This document shows, piece by piece, positions 17,370-27,999 of a DNA stretch of 64,000 nucleotides. A model generated the notes under the pieces. The model was given only the letters and a program-made list of their open reading frames with translations, did no database searches and was not told the DNA's origin. Position 1 is the first letter of the stretch, and every line of letters starts with the position of its first letter. The translations under genes were made by a program, and so were the position numbers. Source of the DNA: Marinilabiliaceae bacterium ANBcel2 (lineage in GTDB: Bacteria > Bacteroidota > Bacteroidia > Bacteroidales > Marinilabiliaceae); the NCBI GenBank assembly GCA_029688995.1, contig JARULA010000002.1, forward strand, positions 248,001 to 312,000. Direction: 5' to 3'.

Positions 17370-18445
17370 TTATAAACAAAAGCATTGATATTCATACCTG
17401 CCCCTACTGAAGTCATTACAATATTATCACCGGGATTTAATTCATGCCCTTCCATCTTACCTTTAATAATTAGGTCATATAGTGTGGGAACTGTTGCAAC
17501 ACTGCTGTTACCCAGAGTGTTAATTGTCATGGGCATAACCGACAGATCTGCTTTTTTTATACCATAGAGGCGAAAGAGACGGGTTAAAATTGCTTCATCC
17601 ATTTTGGCATTTGCCTGATGAATTAGCACTTTTTTAATATCCGAAAGAGTCATATTGTTTAGCTCCAGACACTCTTTTGCTAAAGGTGGAACATTTGTTA
17701 ATGCATAATTGTAAAGTCTTCTTCCCTGCATTTTTAGATGGAAGCTTCCTTTTTTCTCTTTGTTAAAAGATTCACCCATCTGCAGCAGATCCATATAGTC
17801 CTGAGTGTCTGTTCGGGTTACATGCTTTAGAATTCCTACAGGCTTTTCACTCTCAACAGCTTCAACAATCGTTGCTCCTGCTCCATCACCAAATATCATG
17901 GTATCGCGATCATGTGGATCCATTGATCGTGTTATTGTGTCTGCCCCTATTACAAGTATCTTTTTTGCTTCACCAGCTTTGATATAGATATTTGCCTGAA
18001 TCATTGCCTGTGTCCATCCGGGACATCCAAAGGTAATATCGTATGCAACTGTTTTATGATTCTTGATTTTTAGATTATACTTTACACGTGATGCCAGGGT
18101 AGGCAGTATATTTGACGTATTAGAGCCTGACTTAATATCTCCAAGATTATGTGCAAAAATGATATAGTCTAACTCTTCAGGATCAATTCCTGATGTTTCT
18201 ATGGCATCTGTGGCAGCGAATGTTCCCATATCTGAAGTAGTATGCTCAGGTTTTGCTATTCTGCGCTCTTCTATTTCGGTTATCTGTTTAAATTTTTGCA
18301 CTATCTCTTTACCCGGTATATCTATTTTTGATCCATCTTCATTCATAAAAATTGAATCTTCAAAATCGGAGTTTTTGAGAATAACCGGGGGAATATAACT
18401 TCCTGACCCCGAAATAATTGCAAAGGTTGACTTTTTTGAACTCAT
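17357..18445 (-). CDS. 3-oxoacyl-ACP synthase III (FabH)-like ketoacyl synthase
   Basis: Thiolase-fold condensing enzyme of 362 residues, somewhat longer than FabH (about 320). The Cys-His-Asn triad is visible: FGCPGW (Cys near 140), LIHQANAK (His near 274) and NTLGNSS (Asn near 310). FabH proper starts fatty acid synthesis from acetyl-CoA and malonyl-ACP. The N-terminal region (GSYIPPVILKNSDFEDSIF) and residues around Cys differ from classical FabH, so it may be a paralogue for aryl-polyene, pigment or other lipid synthesis. ATG at 18445. lpxH lies 50 bp upstream on the same strand, so the pair could be cotranscribed. Confidence 0.8.
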   Translation of the reverse strand: MSSKKSTFAIISGSGSYIPPVILKNSDFEDSIFMNEDGSKIDIPGKEIVQKFKQITEIEERRIAKPEHTTSDMGTFAATDAIETSGIDPEELDYIIFAHNLGDIKSGSNTSNILPTLASRVKYNLKIKNHKTVAYDITFGCPGWTQAMIQANIYIKAGEAKKILVIGADTITRSMDPHDRDTMIFGDGAGATIVEAVESEKPVGILKHVTRTDTQDYMDLLQMGESFNKEKKGSFHLKMQGRRLYNYALTNVPPLAKECLELNNMTLSDIKKVLIHQANAKMDEAILTRLFRLYGIKKADLSVMPMTINTLGNSSVATVPTLYDLIIKGKMEGHELNPGDNIVMTSVGAGMNINAFVYKIPE

Positions 18446-18495
18446 ACTTTTTGTACTTATCTGTTTTGGTTTATTAAATGTTATTAGATGGTAAT

Positions 18496-19254
18496 TTATT
18501 GTTTTGGCTTATAATACTCAAGAATAAGCTGCTCCCCGTCCCACTTTGCATATGAGAATAGTTTTAGCCAGTCTCCTAAAAACAGCAGTTCACTCTTATT
18601 GTTTAGTTTTATTTTTTCGGCGTGATGATTGTGTCCAAATATAAAGTAGTCGTAATGATTCTCTTTTAAAATATTTTTACTTTCCTCAATTAATAGTTCA
18701 GTTGTTAAATTGATTTTGTCTTGGTTGTTGTTTTCGTTGTTTTGACGACTCTTTTTTGACCATGCCTGAGCAATTTTTATTCCTAAATCGGGATGTAGAA
18801 GTCTGAACAACTTTTGTGCTGTTTTATTTGTAAAGATAGATTTTAAACGGTTATAAGATCTCTCTTTTGGCGACATCCCGTCTCCATGTCCTATAAGAAA
18901 CAGCTTGCCATTAATTGTTTTCTTGGTTGGGGCTCGATATAGTTTTATTCCTGTCTCTTTTGGTAAATAATCGAATATCCAAATATCATGGTTGCCGGTA
19001 AAAAAGTGCACTGTAATACCAGCATCGGATAATTCAGAAAGCTTTCCTAAAAACCTTGTATAGCCTTTTGGAATTGCTTTTTTATATTCAAACCAAAAAT
19101 CAAAAATGTCTCCAACAAGATATATCTCAGAGGCCGAATACTTTATGCTATCTAACCAGCTAACAAAAAATTTTTCGTGATTTAGGGGATCTTTAATAGA
19201 TGGAGCTCCTAAATGGACATCCGAAGCAAAATATATGTGCTTTTTTTGTGTCAA
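18496..19254 (-). CDS. lpxH: UDP-2,3-diacylglucosamine diphosphatase (LpxH family)
   Basis: Metallophosphoesterase that cleaves UDP-2,3-diacylglucosamine to lipid X and UMP, the fourth step of lipid A synthesis, at the inner face of the membrane. The 252-residue protein has every calcineurin-type motif: SDVHLG, VGDIFDFW, TGNHDIW, GHGD and FGHNHHAEK. The only reasonable start is TTG at 19254 (MTQKKHIYFASDVHLG); no ATG precedes the first motif. It lies 17 bp after the stop of the upstream DUF4369 lipoprotein gene and may be coupled to it. LpxH and LpxI/LpxG are analogues, and the motifs fit LpxH. Confidence 0.88.
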   Translation of the reverse strand: MTQKKHIYFASDVHLGAPSIKDPLNHEKFFVSWLDSIKYSASEIYLVGDIFDFWFEYKKAIPKGYTRFLGKLSELSDAGITVHFFTGNHDIWIFDYLPKETGIKLYRAPTKKTINGKLFLIGHGDGMSPKERSYNRLKSIFTNKTAQKLFRLLHPDLGIKIAQAWSKKSRQNNENNNQDKINLTTELLIEESKNILKENHYDYFIFGHNHHAEKIKLNNKSELLFLGDWLKLFSYAKWDGEQLILEYYKPKQ

Positions 19255-19271
19255 AACTCTCTTTTTAGATA

Positions 19272-20453
19272 TTACAGCTCTTCAACAATTCTCTCCTCAA
19301 GTCTATCTCCAAACAGGTTTCTTCCAACAAGCTCTCCGTCCCTACTTATTAGATAATTTGCAGGTATCTGCTGTATATTATAAACTCTGGCGGCATAATT
19401 ATTTGTATATTGAAGGTCACTAACTGAAATCCATGGAAGCTCATCTGTTTGGATCATATTTTCCCACAACACCCGGCTTCTGTCTAGTGAAACCTGATAT
19501 ACTTCAAAGCCCTGTGAGTTATATCTTTGATATAGTGGTTTAAGATTTCTGTTTTCAATGCGTGATTGCTCGTCCCAGGATGCTGTGAATGAAAGTAAAA
19601 CAACATTTCCTTCAAGTGATGAAAGTGCTATCTCTTCGCCGGCAGGATTTTTCTGAACTATCTCAGGAATAGATCTCTCGCTTGTTTCCATAAGCTCCAT
19701 TAATTGATCTGCTCTTCGCTCCTGAGCTTTAACTTCAAGAACCATATTGTATAGCTGCTCCACTCTTGGTGATTCGGGGTAGAGGATGTCCAGACTGGTA
19801 GCTATAGTTGCAAAATAGACCTGGTCACTGTTATCCATAACGTTCATAACCGGGGTGCCATCATGAAGGGTTAAAAAGAGAGCATAGTAGCTGGAAAAGC
19901 ATTTTGGATTGTTCATAACGAACTCTCCAACACTTTGTTTATAATCCTCTATAATAGTTGTTAATTTTTCACTAATGTTTTCCAGTTCTTCCTGTTGTTG
20001 CTCTTCACTTAAATTGTCGTAATAATCTGAAATCTCATCAATTTCACTTCTCAATGATCTGATATTTCTGTTTAATATTCGTACTTTTTGCGAAGCTTTG
20101 GAACCTTCTACTCTGTATGAGCTGGCAAAAGCCTCATAGTCAGCCTCAATAGAGATGTTTTCTGTTGAGTCCCCTATAAGTGTGATGAAACGATTTGGAG
20201 ATAGAGAGAGTTTAAAGAAAGTAGGTTCTGTAAGTGGTGACAGAGAAAATGAAAAACTCCCCTTATTTGATATTTTTGCGCTGTCAATTATCTGATCTCC
20301 CAATAGCTCTAATTTGGAAAGATATATTTTGTTTTGTTCACCATTTTTTATTTCGCCTTCTATTGTAAATTTGTTTTCCTGCGAGCATGATATCATCAAT
20401 AAAATGGTATATGTCACTGTAAAAACGTTGATGATTTTAATTGCTTGTTTCAT
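19272..20453 (-). CDS. DUF4369/TlpA-like thioredoxin-fold lipoprotein without active-site cysteines
   Basis: A 393-residue predicted lipoprotein with a signal peptide and lipobox LMISC (Cys about residue 23). A DUF4369-type beta domain follows (FTIEGEIKNGEQNKIYLSKL). After a helical middle region comes a C-terminal thioredoxin-like domain from about residue 265. At the position of the WCxxC redox motif it reads SWDEQS (about 291-296): both cysteines are replaced, by Asp and Ser. The cis-Pro segment IPANYLISRDGEL is kept. It is therefore unlikely to be a disulfide reductase. The adjacent gene at 20508 has the same design. Function unknown; likely anchored at the periplasmic face of a membrane. 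Confidence 0.82.
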   Translation of the reverse strand: MKQAIKIINVFTVTYTILLMISCSQENKFTIEGEIKNGEQNKIYLSKLELLGDQIIDSAKISNKGSFSFSLSPLTEPTFFKLSLSPNRFITLIGDSTENISIEADYEAFASSYRVEGSKASQKVRILNRNIRSLRSEIDEISDYYDNLSEEQQQEELENISEKLTTIIEDYKQSVGEFVMNNPKCFSSYYALFLTLHDGTPVMNVMDNSDQVYFATIATSLDILYPESPRVEQLYNMVLEVKAQERRADQLMELMETSERSIPEIVQKNPAGEEIALSSLEGNVVLLSFTASWDEQSRIENRNLKPLYQRYNSQGFEVYQVSLDRSRVLWENMIQTDELPWISVSDLQYTNNYAARVYNIQQIPANYLISRDGELVGRNLFGDRLEERIVEEL

Positions 20454-20507
20454 AGCACTTTAATATCTAATTGTTGGTTTTAATTTTTTGTTAAAGATAT
20501 AAATTAA

Positions 20508-21611
20508 TTATTCCCTTTTTTTTAATAAAATTTTTTCGAGATTCTCTTTTGTGATGTTTTTGGCAATTATATTACTATTATTATCTAATATAAAATTTGC
20601 GGGCATAGTTATTAACCCAATTGTTTCGGCTATTTTTGATTGCTTTTCATTTGTGGTTAAATGGTATAATATATTTGAATGATATAATCTTTGTGGATGA
20701 TTTAATGAATCCATTACAAAGATAAGAGCTTTGTGGTTGTTGTTTATAACATCGAGTACAAAGTTTCTCTCTATTGAGTTTAGCAGATGCTCATTTTCAG
20801 ATGTTGTAAATTCAACATAGAGAAGATCGTTGTTAAATAGATTTTCTAAGTTTGAAGATATAATGGTCTCCAGAGTATCTATAGGAAATTTATCACCAGG
20901 GGAGTATAGATTATGCAATCTCTTTTTCTCTTTAAGTTTTGAACTCTTTGAAATAAACTTTTTAACCTCTTTAAGTTGTGTGTAGTTATTTAGTTGTGAT
21001 TCTACTTCAAAAAAGAGTTCTCTGTCGAGCCAGGGGTCAAAAAGCCTTTGATTACCTGTTGCCTGCATTAATGCAAACATTTTTGAAAGTGGTGTGGTAG
21101 CAATTCTTTCAGCTTGGTTGCGATATTTGCTGTTTATTGAATCGATTTTAGAAGAAAGAGCTTTTTTTTCTTCTTTGGTTGCGCTCCACTTGCTACTTTT
21201 AGTTATAGATGTGGCCTTTGTTAATTCATTATGCCACATTTTACTATTAGCTTCAATTTTATGGATCTCTTTATTACAGTTTAATCCTGTTATTTTAATA
21301 TTTTGGGGGTAAGAAATATATTGTGCATCAATAATAAGAGGTTGATTTTGCTCAATATAAAATGTTGCCTTTTCTCCTGATGTTTTTGATAAGCAGTAAA
21401 ACCCATCCGTTAAGCTGTCTGGGTTCCACTCAAATTCGGCTTGATGATTAATTAATATTGTGTCACTATATTGAGAATTTGATGTGGCTTCATGAATTAT
21501 TAGTCTGCTGCCCTCACCTCCCCACAATATTCCGGATAGCGGGGAGTGATGAACTTCATTGTTACATGATATAGCAATGAAGGTTATAATTAAAATCAAT
21601 ACATTTTTCAT
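20508..21611 (-). CDS. Divergent thioredoxin-fold lipoprotein, paralogue of the downstream gene
   Basis: A 367-residue predicted lipoprotein with lipobox AISC (Cys near 16), a DUF4369-like N-terminal domain, a helical middle part and a strongly diverged thioredoxin-like C terminus. The strand LLYVEFTTSENEHLL (near 262) occupies the usual WCxxC position with no cysteine. MPANFILDNNSNI (near 335) keeps the cis-Pro loop. It shares order, strand and architecture with the gene 54 bp downstream, so the two look like an old tandem duplication. It is rich in Asn and Lys. No function can be assigned. It begins 113 bp after leuB on the same strand. Confidence 0.75.
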   Translation of the reverse strand: MKNVLILIITFIAISCNNEVHHSPLSGILWGGEGSRLIIHEATSNSQYSDTILINHQAEFEWNPDSLTDGFYCLSKTSGEKATFYIEQNQPLIIDAQYISYPQNIKITGLNCNKEIHKIEANSKMWHNELTKATSITKSSKWSATKEEKKALSSKIDSINSKYRNQAERIATTPLSKMFALMQATGNQRLFDPWLDRELFFEVESQLNNYTQLKEVKKFISKSSKLKEKKRLHNLYSPGDKFPIDTLETIISSNLENLFNNDLLYVEFTTSENEHLLNSIERNFVLDVINNNHKALIFVMDSLNHPQRLYHSNILYHLTTNEKQSKIAETIGLITMPANFILDNNSNIIAKNITKENLEKILLKKRE

Positions 21612-21724
21612 TTTTTTGTTATGACTATTTTACTCATCTCTCTTTTATTTACTATAAAATTTTAATAAAGAGCAAAGATATATTGATTTAATGATGAGGA
21701 CAACAGAGTTATCTTATTAAATTA

Positions 21725-22795
21725 TTAATAATTTTGCCTGATATAATTTACTAACCAATCTCCAACCTCAGAGGTGGTTAAAGATTTCTCCTTATTAATA
21801 TCTTCGGTAACCGCATCTGCTTCCAGAGATTTTTTAACTGCATCTCTTATGATTTCTGCTTCCTCTTTTAAATTAAAAGCATTTTCGAACATTAAAGCTG
21901 CTGAGAGAATAGTTGCTATTGGATTTGCTATGTTTTTTCCTGCAGCCTGTGGATATGAACCATGTATTGGTTCAAATACCGATGTGTGGAGGCCTATACT
22001 TGCCGAAGGCAATAAACCTAAAGACCCTGTTATTACACTTGCCTCATCAGTTAATATATCCCCAAACATATTTTCTGTTACAATAACATCGAATCGTTTG
22101 GGCCATTGTATTAATTGCATAGCTGCATTATCAACAAACATATACTCTACCTCTATGTCGGGATAATCTTTCTCCATTCCTTGTGCAGTCTCTCTCCATA
22201 AACGTGAGGTTGCTAAAACATTGGCCTTGTCAACAACAGTTAGTTTTTTTCTTCTTTTTTGAGCATATTCAAACCCCAGTTTACAGATACGTTCAATCTC
22301 CTCTTTTGTATAAACAGATGAGTCATAAGCTGTATTTCCATCTTCGGAACGTCCCTGGGGGCGACCAAAATATATTCCACCTGTGAGCTCACGTATTGCT
22401 ACAAAATCTGCATTTTCAATTAGTTCCGGTCTTAAGGGAGATTTGTGCAGAAGTGATGGGAAGGTGCTTACCGGACGAATATTTGCATATAGGCCCAGTT
22501 TTTTTCGCATTGCTAATAATCCTTGTTCAGGACGTACTTTAGCCTTAGGATTATTGTCAAATTTAGGATCTCCAATTGCTCCAAAAAGAACGGCATCCGA
22601 TTCCATGCAAATTTTATGTGTCTCCTCGGGGTATGGCTCTCCTACTTTATCTATAGCAGCAGCTCCTGTTATTCCTTCTTTATATATTGGTGTGTGACCT
22701 CTTCTTTCACAAACTGCGTTTGTTACTTTTACTGCTTGTTCGATTATTTCCGGACCGATACCATCTCCGGCAAGTAGTGCAATGTTAAGATTCAT
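21725..22795 (-). CDS. leuB: 3-isopropylmalate dehydrogenase
   Basis: NAD-dependent oxidative decarboxylation of 3-isopropylmalate to 2-ketoisocaproate, the third leucine-specific step. The 356-residue protein has the family start [13 protein letters not shown], the substrate-binding arginines ([32 protein letters not shown]), the catalytic Lys-Asp region ([25 protein letters not shown]), the metal site [10 protein letters not shown] and the NAD site [15 protein letters not shown]. It overlaps the upstream IPMS-like gene by 11 bp, so it is translated as the last gene of the ilv-leu cluster. LeuB can also act on methylmalate in the citramalate route. Confidence 0.97.
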   Translation of the reverse strand: MNLNIALLAGDGIGPEIIEQAVKVTNAVCERRGHTPIYKEGITGAAAIDKVGEPYPEETHKICMESDAVLFGAIGDPKFDNNPKAKVRPEQGLLAMRKKLGLYANIRPVSTFPSLLHKSPLRPELIENADFVAIRELTGGIYFGRPQGRSEDGNTAYDSSVYTKEEIERICKLGFEYAQKRRKKLTVVDKANVLATSRLWRETAQGMEKDYPDIEVEYMFVDNAAMQLIQWPKRFDVIVTENMFGDILTDEASVITGSLGLLPSASIGLHTSVFEPIHGSYPQAAGKNIANPIATILSAALMFENAFNLKEEAEIIRDAVKKSLEADAVTEDINKEKSLTTSEVGDWLVNYIRQNY

Positions 22796-24326
22796 TATTG
22801 TCTGTTTTAATTATATTTTCAAGAATGTTAAGCATTTTTACTGTTGCTTTTATAGCTGCTTCAGTTTGATCTGCATCTAAGCCTCGTGTTTTAAACTCCT
22901 GTTCATTAAATTTCCATGTGATAACGGTTTCTACCAAAGCATCTGTTTTTCCGCCGGGGGGAATAGATACCCAGTAGTCGGTTAAAAGAGGATGAGATTT
23001 GCCCAGTTTTTCATATATTTTCCATAGTGCTTTCATAAAAGCATCATATTGGCCATCTCCAACTGATGTCTCATAGTGTACCTGACCATCTATTTCAATT
23101 CTTATGCTTGCAACAGGGCGCATTTTTCTTACAAGGTTGAGACTATAATTGAGAAGTTTTACACTCTCTTCCATCTCACCGCTTTTAAGTACATCTGAAA
23201 CTATGTATGGTAAATCCTCGGTGCTTACAGACTCTTTTTTATCTCCAAGCTCTATAACCTTTTCGGTAACTTTTTTCATATCCTCGGGATTTAGCTCAAT
23301 TCCCAGTTCTTCAAGGTTTTTTAGGATGTTGGCTTTACCCGAAGTTTTTCCCAGTGCATATCTGCGCACTCTGCCAAATCTTTCAGGCATTAACTTGTTG
23401 AAGTAGAGGTTATCTTTGTTATCACCATCTGCATGAACTCCGCTGCATTGAGTGAATACATATTCACCGGTTAATGGCTTGTTTGCCGGTATGCGAACTC
23501 CGCTAAACGATTCAACCATTTTTGAAACTTTTGTGAGCTTTGATTCATTCAGGCTCCCGGACATTTTAAGGTGATCATGAAGTATCCCCAGAATACTTGC
23601 CAGAGGTGCATTCCCTGCTCGCTCTCCCAGGCCGTTTACTGTGGTATGTACCCCTTTAACTCCGGCTTTTATCGCCATATATGCATTGGCAACAGAGAAA
23701 TCGTAATCATTGTGACCATGAAAGTCAAAATGTGTATTGGGATATCTGTCAGTCATTACCTTACAATATTTGTATGCCTGATCGGGGTTGAAGATACCAA
23801 GAGTATCGGGAAGCATAATTCTTGATACATTATAACTTGAGAGGTTATCAACAAGAAAAAAGAGATAATCGGGCGAGCTTATCATCCCATTTGACCAGTC
23901 TTCAAGATAAATATTAACTTTAATATCTCGCTTTTCTGCCTCATCAATTACATTTTTAATTTCTGAGAGATGTTGCTGCGGACTTTTTTTTAGTTGTCCT
24001 TCAAGATGTTTTAATGATCCTTTTGTGAGCAAATTGACGACTCTCCCTCCGGCATCTTTTATCCAATCAAGTGAAATTGTACCATCAACAAAACCTAATA
24101 CCTCAATTTTATCCAGCTTATTATTTTTATAAGCCCATTGGGTTATTCTTTTTACTGCATTAAATTCACCTTTGGATACTCTGGCCGATGCAACCTCAAT
24201 TCGTGATACTTCTATCTCCTCAAGCAGCAAACGTGCTATGGCAAGTTTTTCCCCCTCACTAAATGAGACTCCTGTTGTTTGTTCACCATCACGTAGTGTG
24301 GTATCCATTATCTCTATGGTTGTCAT
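22785..24326 (-). CDS. Second 2-isopropylmalate/citramalate synthase-family enzyme
   Basis: A 513-residue DRE-TIM aldolase that condenses acetyl-CoA with a 2-keto acid. It has the family motif [16 protein letters not shown], the metal-binding [13 protein letters not shown], and [14 protein letters not shown]-terminal LeuA-type regulatory domain begins near residue 380. It is clearly distinct from the LeuA at 26392. Its place between leuD and leuB suggests an (R)-citramalate synthase feeding LeuCD and LeuB to make 2-ketobutyrate for isoleucine; no threonine dehydratase is in the window. The alternative is a second isopropylmalate synthase. The motif alone does not decide substrate. Its end overlaps leuB by 11 bp; leuD is 19 bp upstream. 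Confidence 0.85.
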   Translation of the reverse strand: MTTIEIMDTTLRDGEQTTGVSFSEGEKLAIARLLLEEIEVSRIEVASARVSKGEFNAVKRITQWAYKNNKLDKIEVLGFVDGTISLDWIKDAGGRVVNLLTKGSLKHLEGQLKKSPQQHLSEIKNVIDEAEKRDIKVNIYLEDWSNGMISSPDYLFFLVDNLSSYNVSRIMLPDTLGIFNPDQAYKYCKVMTDRYPNTHFDFHGHNDYDFSVANAYMAIKAGVKGVHTTVNGLGERAGNAPLASILGILHDHLKMSGSLNESKLTKVSKMVESFSGVRIPANKPLTGEYVFTQCSGVHADGDNKDNLYFNKLMPERFGRVRRYALGKTSGKANILKNLEELGIELNPEDMKKVTEKVIELGDKKESVSTEDLPYIVSDVLKSGEMEESVKLLNYSLNLVRKMRPVASIRIEIDGQVHYETSVGDGQYDAFMKALWKIYEKLGKSHPLLTDYWVSIPPGGKTDALVETVITWKFNEQEFKTRGLDADQTEAAIKATVKMLNILENIIKTDNNES

Positions 24327-24345
24327 AATATCAGACTTTTGGATT

Positions 24346-24936
24346 TTATGCCTTCTCTTCCCAGGCTATGATTTTTTCTTTCATATTTAGTAGATAATCT
24401 ATATCATCATAACCGTTTAGCAGACATGTTTTTTTGTAGTTGTTAATATCAAATTTTTCTGAAATGCTTAAAGATGGCACTGATATTATTTGATTTTTTA
24501 GATCTACTTTAACTTTTATTGCAGAATCATCTTTTATTGCATTAAAAAGCTCCTCGAGAAATCCGGGTGTTACCTGTACTGGTAATAAGCCATTATTTAA
24601 AGCGTTGCTTTTAAAAATATCAGCAAAAAAACTGGAGACTATTACTTTGAATCCATAGCCTGTTAACGCCCATGCTGCATGCTCTCTACTTGATCCGCTA
24701 CCAAAATTTTCTCCTGCAACTAATATTTTCCCTGAGTAGGTAGGATCATTTAATACAAAATCTTTTCTGGGTTTCCCCTTTTTATCATATCGCCAGTCAC
24801 AAAACAGGTTATCTCCAAATCCTTCACGAGTAGTTGCTTTTAAAAAACGTGCAGGAATTATTTGATCGGTGTCAATATTTTCGATAGGTAATGGTACACA
24901 TGATGATTCAAGTGTGACAAATTTTTCTATAGGCAT
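24346..24936 (-). CDS. leuD: 3-isopropylmalate dehydratase small subunit
   Basis: Small subunit of the LeuCD aconitase-family isomerase, which converts 2-isopropylmalate to 3-isopropylmalate. The 196-residue protein matches the usual length. It contains [13 protein letters not shown] near the N terminus and [17 protein letters not shown], which supplies the substrate-binding serine and arginine. ATG at 24936, 29 bp after leuC and 19 bp before the second synthase gene, within the ilv-leu cluster. Confidence 0.97.
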   Translation of the reverse strand: MPIEKFVTLESSCVPLPIENIDTDQIIPARFLKATTREGFGDNLFCDWRYDKKGKPRKDFVLNDPTYSGKILVAGENFGSGSSREHAAWALTGYGFKVIVSSFFADIFKSNALNNGLLPVQVTPGFLEELFNAIKDDSAIKVKVDLKNQIISVPSLSISEKFDINNYKKTCLLNGYDDIDYLLNMKEKIIAWEEKA

Positions 24937-24965
24937 TGTATCGATTTTTAAATTTAAGATTATAA

Positions 24966-26366
24966 TTATAGAAAATCTCTGGGGTCGCTAATTTTACCGG
25001 TTATTGCAGCAGCAGCAGCTGTTAACGGACTGGCAAGCATTGTTCTTGCTCCCGGTCCCTGGCGTCCTTCAAAGTTTCTATTTGTTGTTGAAACAGCATA
25101 GTTCCCTTCAGGTATTTTATCATCATTCATTGCTAAACAGGCTGAGCACCCTGGTTGCCTTAATTCAAATCCGGCAGCTTCAAGAGTATCTTTAATTCCT
25201 TCTTCAATAGCTTGTTTTTCAACTTGCTTGCTACCGGGAACAATCCATGCTGTAATATTGTCTGCCTTCTTTTTTCCTTTAACAAATTGGGTAAAGGCTC
25301 TTAAATCTTCAATTCGCCCGTTGGTACAGCTACCCACAAAAACATAATCAACATTTTTTCCTAAAATAGGATCTCCGGGATTGAACCCCATATAGTCAAG
25401 AGACTTTTTAAAGCTTTTTTGTGAGGTTTTTTCAATCTCCTCGGTTTTGGGGATCGAGTTTGATATGCCTATACCCATTCCAGGATTAGTTCCATAGGTT
25501 ATCATTGGCTCAATCTCTTCTGCTTTATATGTTAACTCTTTATCGAATTGTGCATCAGAGTCGGAGGGCAGTTTTTTCCACTCTTCCAAAGCTTTTTCCC
25601 ACTCTTCATTTTTCGGTGCAAACTCCCTTCCTTTTACATACTCAAATGTAGTTTCATCAGGTGCTATCATTCCACCACGAGCCCCCATTTCGATACTCAT
25701 ATTACATATGGTCATACGAGCCTCCATAGAGAGTGCACGAATGGCTGAGCCGGCAAATTCAACAAAATAGCCTGTTGCGCCTCCTGTTGAAATTTGCGAA
25801 ATAATATAGAGAATAATATCTTTTGAGCTTACTCCTTTTTTAAGCTCTCCTTCGATATTAATTCTCATTGTTTTTGGTTTTGATTGCATAAGGCATTGAG
25901 TTGCCAGCACCATCTCTACTTCACTTGTTCCAATACCAAATGCAATGCTTCCAAATGCGCCATGTGTTGATGTGTGGCTGTCTCCACAAACCATTGTCAT
26001 GCCGGGTTGGGTGATACCAAGCTCTGGTCCGATGACATGAACAATTCCGTTATATGGATGTGTTAGTCCATACATCTCAATATTGTGCTTATTACAATTC
26101 TCTTTTAATTTATTTACCTGAAAGCGGCTAAGTTCATCATGTATTGGCAGGTGCTGATCCATTGTTGGAATATTATGATCAGGAGTTGCCACTGTTTTAT
26201 CGGGGCGACGAACTTTTATTCCTCTCTCTTTTAATCCGCCAAATGCTTGCGGACTGGTTACTTCGTGGATAAGGTGCCTGTCTATGTAGAGAACCGAAGG
26301 GCCTTGATCTATATTACTAATAACGTGCTTATCCCAAATCTTTTCAAATAATGTTTTTCCAGCCAA
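24966..26366 (-). CDS. leuC: 3-isopropylmalate dehydratase large subunit
   Basis: Large, [4Fe-4S]-bearing subunit of isopropylmalate isomerase. The 466-residue protein has the three cluster cysteines in VGSCTNGR and [10 protein letters not shown], plus the [14 protein letters not shown] and EFAGSAI segments. The start is TTG at 26366 ([14 protein letters not shown]); no in-frame ATG fits better, and the family N terminus begins here. It lies 25 bp after leuA and 29 bp before leuD. Together LeuC and LeuD could serve both isopropylmalate and citramalate. Confidence 0.96.
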   Translation of the reverse strand: MAGKTLFEKIWDKHVISNIDQGPSVLYIDRHLIHEVTSPQAFGGLKERGIKVRRPDKTVATPDHNIPTMDQHLPIHDELSRFQVNKLKENCNKHNIEMYGLTHPYNGIVHVIGPELGITQPGMTMVCGDSHTSTHGAFGSIAFGIGTSEVEMVLATQCLMQSKPKTMRINIEGELKKGVSSKDIILYIISQISTGGATGYFVEFAGSAIRALSMEARMTICNMSIEMGARGGMIAPDETTFEYVKGREFAPKNEEWEKALEEWKKLPSDSDAQFDKELTYKAEEIEPMITYGTNPGMGIGISNSIPKTEEIEKTSQKSFKKSLDYMGFNPGDPILGKNVDYVFVGSCTNGRIEDLRAFTQFVKGKKKADNITAWIVPGSKQVEKQAIEEGIKDTLEAAGFELRQPGCSACLAMNDDKIPEGNYAVSTTNRNFEGRQGPGARTMLASPLTAAAAAITGKISDPRDFL

Positions 26367-26391
26367 GGTGTATAAGTTTTATGGTTAATAA

Positions 26392-27888
26392 CTATTGAAT
26401 TTTCCCTATTGCATCTAAAAATGATTCAACTGATGCAGTGACAATATCTGTATGGGCAGCAAAGCCATAATAGGTTTGTCCTTTATGCTCAACTCTAACA
26501 TGTACTTTCCCTAAATCATCACTTCCTCTAGTAATTGCCTGAACAAGGAATTCTTCAAGGCGAACTTTTCTTTTTACCAATGTTTTAACTGCACTAAAAG
26601 CTGCATCTATTGGTCCGTTACCCGAAGCGGTTTCAGTAAAAATATCTCCGTTAAAGCTAACCTGCACAGTGGCTGTTGGAATAAGTTCTTTACCACACAT
26701 AACTTGAAGCGATACCAGCTCTAAAGGTCTTGATTCAGCAGTTTTTGCTCTTCCGGCAATTATTTCGAGATCCTCATCTGTGATATCTTTTTTCTTATCG
26801 GCTAAATCTAAAAATTTGGTATAAATCTCTTCCATCTTTGCCGGTTCAGGATCGTAACCCAGAACGGTTAAACGATGTTTTAGTGCTGCCCTGCCGCTTC
26901 TTGCTGTTAAAACAATTGACGACTCTTTTACTCCAACATCGGCGGGATTAATAATTTCGTAATTTTCGCGATTCTTTAATACCCCATCCTGATGTATTCC
27001 CGAAGAGTGTGAGAATGCATTCCTGCCTACAATAGCTTTATTTGGTTGTATAGGCATTCTCATTAATGTTGATACCAAACTACTGGTTTTCATTATTTGG
27101 GTGGTGTCAATATCTGTATCAAAATTGAGATCTTTATGCGATCTTAATGTCATCACTACCTCTTCAAGGGAGGTGTTTCCGGCTCTCTCTCCAATGCCGT
27201 TCATGGTTACTTCAACCTGTCGGGCTCCATTGATAATGCCTGAGACAGAGTTTGCAGTGGCCATCCCTAAATCGTTATGACAATGTGTAGAGATAATTGC
27301 TTTATCGATATTTGGAACTTTATTTACAAGCCATGCTATTTTTTCTCCATATTCATACGGAAGACAATATCCTGTAGTATCAGGAATATTAACAACTGTT
27401 GCTCCGGCTTTGATAACCTCTTCTACAACTCTTGCAAGATATTCATTGTCTGATCTTCCTGCATCTTCGGCATAAAATTCAACATCTTCAACGAATTTTT
27501 TTGCAAATTTTACTGCTTCAACCGCTCGTTTAATTATCTCATCAGGATTTGAGTTAAGCTTATTGAAGATGTGGTATGGAGAAGTACCTATACCTGTATG
27601 AATACGCCCTTTTTTTGCATATTGTAATGCGTCTGCTGCAACTTCAATATCTTTTTTTACTGCTCGAGTAAGAGCACATATAGTAGGATTTGAAACTGCT
27701 TTTGAGATTTCAACTACTGAGTTAAAATCTCCGGGACTTGAGACGGGAAATCCTGCTTCTATGATATCAACACCCAACTTCTCTAATTGGCGGGCAATTT
27801 CAATCTTTTCAATAGTGTTAAGCTGGCATCCCGGAACTTGCTCGCCATCCCTTAATGTTGTATCGAAAATATATATTTTGTTACTCAT
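26392..27888 (-). CDS. leuA: 2-isopropylmalate synthase
   Basis: Committed enzyme of leucine synthesis, condensing acetyl-CoA and 2-ketoisovalerate. The 498-residue protein has [16 protein letters not shown], the metal site [37 protein letters not shown] and a C-terminal regulatory domain that normally binds leucine for feedback inhibition. ATG at 27888. A 111-bp gap separates it from ilvC, with a GC-rich hairpin (27957-27987) in it, so leu expression may be partly uncoupled from ilv. No separate promoter with a clear TAnnTTTG box is seen in that gap. Confidence 0.96.
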   Translation of the reverse strand: MSNKIYIFDTTLRDGEQVPGCQLNTIEKIEIARQLEKLGVDIIEAGFPVSSPGDFNSVVEISKAVSNPTICALTRAVKKDIEVAADALQYAKKGRIHTGIGTSPYHIFNKLNSNPDEIIKRAVEAVKFAKKFVEDVEFYAEDAGRSDNEYLARVVEEVIKAGATVVNIPDTTGYCLPYEYGEKIAWLVNKVPNIDKAIISTHCHNDLGMATANSVSGIINGARQVEVTMNGIGERAGNTSLEEVVMTLRSHKDLNFDTDIDTTQIMKTSSLVSTLMRMPIQPNKAIVGRNAFSHSSGIHQDGVLKNRENYEIINPADVGVKESSIVLTARSGRAALKHRLTVLGYDPEPAKMEEIYTKFLDLADKKKDITDEDLEIIAGRAKTAESRPLELVSLQVMCGKELIPTATVQVSFNGDIFTETASGNGPIDAAFSAVKTLVKRKVRLEEFLVQAITRGSDDLGKVHVRVEHKGQTYYGFAAHTDIVTASVESFLDAIGKIQ

Positions 27889-27956
27889 GGGTCTGCTTTT
27901 TTATAAGTCCGGTTTCCCGGAATTGGTTTTTGAATGAGCCTATAAACTTAAAATGG

Positions 27957-27987
27957 AGGCGGCAACAATTTTTTAATTATGCCGCCT
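27957..27987 (-). terminator. Hairpin between ilvC and leuA
   Basis: An 8-bp GC-rich stem (AGGCGGCA with TGCCGCCT on the minus strand) encloses an AT-rich 15-base loop, 13 bp after the ilvC stop. Only a short T run follows, so it may be a partial terminator or an mRNA-stabilising hairpin inside the operon. Confidence 0.5.
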
Positions 27988-27999
27988 TCATTTAAGACT

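Noticed and set aside
19272-21611. Frameshifted or decayed thioredoxin genes
   Set aside because: Both frames are intact over more than 365 codons with signal peptides and cis-Pro loops, so loss of CxxC looks like divergence, not pseudogene formation.
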